Shown: positions 62,078 through 64,000 of the stretch, in pieces
Layout: every line of letters begins with the position of its first letter
Position numbering within the stretch: the stretch's first letter is position 1
NCBI RefSeq assembly: GCF_030657435.1
Contig: NZ_JAUTWS010000010.1
Location: 124,001-188,000, forward strand
DNA: 64,000 bases
Source: Paracraurococcus lichenis
Lineage (GTDB): Bacteria > Pseudomonadota > Alphaproteobacteria > Acetobacterales > Acetobacteraceae
Direction: 5' to 3'
Notes under the pieces: generated by a model
Seen by the model: only the letters and a program-made list of their open reading frames with translations
Databases searched by the model: none
What the model was told of the DNA's origin: nothing
Program-made: the position numbers and the translations under genes

Positions 62078-63336
62078 CCCTGGATCCTCGCGCTCAGCAG
62101 GGGGTTGAGGATCCAGTCCACCAGGGTGCGCCTCTCGAGGATGATATCGGCGCGCAGCAGCATGTCAGGCTGCAGCGGCACCTTCTTGCCATAGGCATCG
62201 ACGTCCGGCCGCTCGAGCGAGACCGTCGCCCGGTAGGCGGGCTCCTTCAGGGCGACCGGGAGGGTGACGTCGGTGGCGGTCAGGATGGTCGCGGAGACCT
62301 TCTCGATGCGCCCGCGATAGGTGCCGAAATGCTGATAGGGAAAGGCATCGTAGAGGATGCGGACGGGCTGTCCGACCTCGACGAAGCCGATGGCCCGGGC
62401 CGGGATGAAGAGCTCCGCCCGCAGCGGGCTGTGCGCCGGGATGATCTGCAGCAGCAGGTTTTGCGGGTTGGCCGGCTGCCCCACCGTGGCCTGCAGGGAG
62501 GAGATGCGCCCGGTCATCGGCGCCCGGATGACGTAGGCGCGGCGGCCATCGACCTCGGCGATGCGCTGCTCGATGGTCGACATCTCGTTCCGCATGCTCT
62601 GGATCTTCTCGGCCTCGACGAAGGGAAGCTGTTCCAGGCTGAAGCGCGTCTCGGTGAGCTGGCTCTGGCGTGCGGTCAGTTGCTGGGCCAGCGCGTTCAG
62701 GGCCTGGCGCTGCTCCAGCAGCGCCTCCTCCCGCCGTCGCTGGTCCAGTTCGGAGACGAGCCCGCGCGCGGCGAGTTGCTGGCCCGAGGCGAGGATCCGC
62801 TCGACCACGCGGATGCGTTCCCGCTGCACCGCGATCTGCGCATTGAGATGGCCGAGCTCGGTCTCAAGCCCCTGGATCATGGCGGTCAGGCGGTCGCGCT
62901 CGGAGGCGATGCGGCGCTGCTCGGTCGCGATCTGCCGGTTCAGGGACTCCTTCTGCTGCGCGAGGCTGGCAAGGATGGTGGCATTGACGTCCTCGCCGGT
63001 CACCGCGATCTGGGTGGTGGTGATCGACAGCAGCGGCTGGCCTTCCTCGACCGCCTGGCCCTGCTCGACGAGCAGGGTGCTGACGATGCCGGACTGCGTC
63101 GGGAAGACGCGCGCGGTGCCGGCCGCGGGCATGAGGTAGCCGGCCACCGTCTCCTTGCGGGCATATTGCGCGAGAAAGAGGAAGGCGACGATCGCCGCGG
63201 CGGCGCTGATGATGAACCAGACGGTCAGGCGGATCCGCACCGGCTGCATGGGCACGGCGCGGCCCCATTGCCGGTCGAGTTGCTGGAACTCGAGGACTTC
63301 CTGCCGGAACAGCGGGCGTGTCGCGGGGACGGTCAT
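62074..63336 (-). CDS. HlyD/CvaA-family periplasmic adaptor
   Basis: 420 residues. One N-terminal membrane helix (about 37-57, TVWFIISAAAAIVAFLFLAQ) precedes the biotinyl-lipoyl-like half motif (QSGIVSTLLVEQGQAVEEGQ). A long coiled coil follows (about 115-260: Gln/Arg/Glu-rich, IATEQRRIASERDRLTAMIQ), then the second lipoyl half (IRAPMTGRISSLQATVGQPA). It bridges the ABC exporter to an outer-membrane TolC-type channel that is not in the window. Overlaps the exporter gene by 4 bases. Confidence 0.93.
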   Translation of the reverse strand: MTVPATRPLFRQEVLEFQQLDRQWGRAVPMQPVRIRLTVWFIISAAAAIVAFLFLAQYARKETVAGYLMPAAGTARVFPTQSGIVSTLLVEQGQAVEEGQPLLSITTTQIAVTGEDVNATILASLAQQKESLNRQIATEQRRIASERDRLTAMIQGLETELGHLNAQIAVQRERIRVVERILASGQQLAARGLVSELDQRRREEALLEQRQALNALAQQLTARQSQLTETRFSLEQLPFVEAEKIQSMRNEMSTIEQRIAEVDGRRAYVIRAPMTGRISSLQATVGQPANPQNLLLQIIPAHSPLRAELFIPARAIGFVEVGQPVRILYDAFPYQHFGTYRGRIEKVSATILTATDVTLPVALKEPAYRATVSLERPDVDAYGKKVPLQPDMLLRADIILERRTLVDWILNPLLSARIQG

Positions 63337-63452
63337 CGCGCCACCCCGTGCATGCGCCGCAAACCGTCAGTGTCGCGGCGGCAGAATGACATGATCACAG
63401 GGATGCTCCCGCGTCGACACCCCTCCCGGACGAGCGCGGTCGGGCAGGGAGA

Positions 63453-63481
63453 TGCCCGGCCGGGTGAGGTCCGGCCGGGCA
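63453..63481 (-). terminator. Hairpin between the peptide gene and hlyD
   Basis: An 11-bp stem, TGCCCGGCCGG (63453-63463) with CCGGCCGGGCA (63471-63481), starts 6 bases after the peptide stop. It may protect the short peptide message from 3' decay and reduce readthrough into the exporter genes, giving more peptide than exporter. Confidence 0.55.
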
Positions 63482-63487
63482 CCTGAC

Positions 63488-63766
63488 TCAGAGGAAGTAG
63501 TTGTTGCCGACGCCAGGGCCGCCGACGGCGAGCCCGCCCGTGCCGCCCGCGCCGGCATTGCCGCCGTTCGCCGAGCCGAGGAAGGCGTAGCCGCCCGCGC
63601 CGCCCGCGCCGCCCGCACCGCCGGTACCGCCGGTGGCCGCGCCGCCGGTGATGTTATGGGCGATGCCGAGGTTCACGTTGCCGACGATGAGAGCGAAGCC
63701 GTAGCCGCCGCTCACGGCATCCAGCTCAGCATCGGTCAGCGCGGTGATGGACGAGGTCTTGGACAT
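63488..63766 (-). CDS. Double-glycine leader peptide, glycine-rich (exporter substrate)
   Basis: 92 residues, GGAGGA 8 bases before the ATG. The leader MSKTSSITALTDAELDAVSG-G matches the double-glycine consensus: Leu -12, Glu -8, Leu -7, Val -4, Gly -2, Gly -1. The mature 71 residues start YGFALIVGNVNLGIAHNITG, then GGAATGGTGGAGG runs, and end GGLAVGGPGVGNNYFL. There are no Cys, so it is not a lantibiotic or a disulfide bacteriocin. The mature part resembles one repeat unit of the 560-residue protein (GNVNFG...GGAAYGGQGGAGG, then SANGGAGGAGGAGG). It is the likely cargo of the C39 exporter downstream. A structural or adhesive role is at least as likely as killing. Confidence 0.9.
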   Translation of the reverse strand: MSKTSSITALTDAELDAVSGGYGFALIVGNVNLGIAHNITGGAATGGTGGAGGAGGAGGYAFLGSANGGNAGAGGTGGLAVGGPGVGNNYFL

Positions 63767-63785
63767 TCTCGTTGTCCTCCGTGGA

Positions 63786-63810
63786 GGCGCCCGGCGGATC
63801 GCCGGGCGCC
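63786..63810 (-). terminator. Hairpin between the two glycine-rich peptide genes
   Basis: GGCGCCCGGCG-gat-CGCCGGGCGCC: a perfect 11-bp stem 20 bases after the stop of the upstream peptide gene. Each peptide gene is followed by its own stem-loop. Confidence 0.55.
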
Positions 63811-63829
63811 GATGCGATGCCGCCAGCCT

Positions 63830-64000
63830 TCAGTAGAAGTAGTTGTTGCCGACGCCCGGGCCGCCGACGGCGAGCCCGCCGGTGCCGCCGGAGCCCCCCG
63901 CGCCGCCATTGGCATAGCCGACGACGGCGACACCGCCATTGCCGCCCCTGCCGCCCGCGCCGCCGGTGCCGCCGGTGGCCGCGCCGCCAGTGATGTTATG
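63830..64000 (-). CDS. Second glycine-rich peptide paralogue (5' end outside window)
   Basis: The frame is open to the window edge; 56 C-terminal residues are visible, from HNITGGAATGGTGGAGG to GGLAVGGPGVGNNYFY. It aligns without gaps to the last 56 residues of the neighbouring peptide, differing mainly in the middle (VAVVGYANGGAGGS against YAFLGSANGGNAGA) and at the last residue. The leader is off the edge but presumably of the double-glycine type. A tandem duplication with conserved ends and a variable centre suggests a small peptide family that may continue beyond the window. Confidence 0.85.
   Translation of the reverse strand, partial: HNITGGAATGGTGGAGGRGGNGGVAVVGYANGGAGGSGGTGGLAVGGPGVGNNYFY

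Noticed and set aside
63488..63766. Lanthipeptide or other RiPP precursor
   Set aside because: No Cys in the core, no modification enzyme gene nearby and no Nif11 or nitrile-hydratase-type leader.

Overview
The window is about 70% GC, with dense genes, frequent 4-base start/stop overlaps (ATGA, GTGA), many orphan tripartite-tricarboxylate (Bug/TctC) receptors, a TRAP system and two bacteriochlorophyll genes (bchH, bchM). This fits an alphaproteobacterium of the Acetobacteraceae (Roseomonas-like), probably an aerobic anoxygenic phototroph or a descendant of one. That placement is inferred from gene content and base composition only. No rRNA, tRNA, insertion sequence or CRISPR array was seen.

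Layout. 0-3 kb: end of a complex-I/group-4-hydrogenase-like operon (hyfF, hyfG, hyfI) whose large subunit has lost all four NiFe-ligand cysteines. 3-9.8 kb: amidase, then a GntR regulator, a DapA-family aldolase/lyase and a TRAP transporter, with the same operator-like palindrome before gntR and before dctP. 9.8-14.4 kb (minus strand): MmgE/PrpD protein, D-2-hydroxyacid dehydrogenase, Bug receptor and a two-subunit ThDP decarboxylase. 14.7-17.3 kb: eutB-eutC-arfB overlapping operon. 17.4-22.1 kb: bchH and bchM with a PpsR-like site upstream and a three-hairpin repeat after each gene. 22.1-26.8 kb: a BMP/NupOPQ-type nucleoside ABC importer. 27-37.7 kb: small-molecule metabolism, three more Bug receptors, a radical-SAM plus UdgX-fusion DNA repair pair, an aminotransferase and a TauD-type dioxygenase.

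37.8-50 kb is a coenzyme F420 island. It holds fbiC (cofG-cofH fusion), cofC, cofD, cofE, an F420-dependent glucose-6-phosphate dehydrogenase homologue with its F420 and phosphate-binding residues intact, and six further luciferase-like oxidoreductases. The cluster therefore encodes the deazaflavin, its assembly and polyglutamylation, a likely reductant source and candidate users.

50-55 kb holds an acyltransferase, small unknown proteins and katG. 55.5-64 kb is the most unusual region. Two tandem glycine-rich peptides, one with a textbook double-glycine leader and one cut by the window edge, lie upstream of a HlyD-type adaptor and a C39-peptidase ABC exporter. Convergent to them is a 560-residue glycine-rich protein made of repeats of about 77 residues. 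The mature peptide looks like a single copy of that repeat, so the peptides and the large protein probably form one exported system. A Pro-rich membrane protein with Sel1-like repeats lies beside it.
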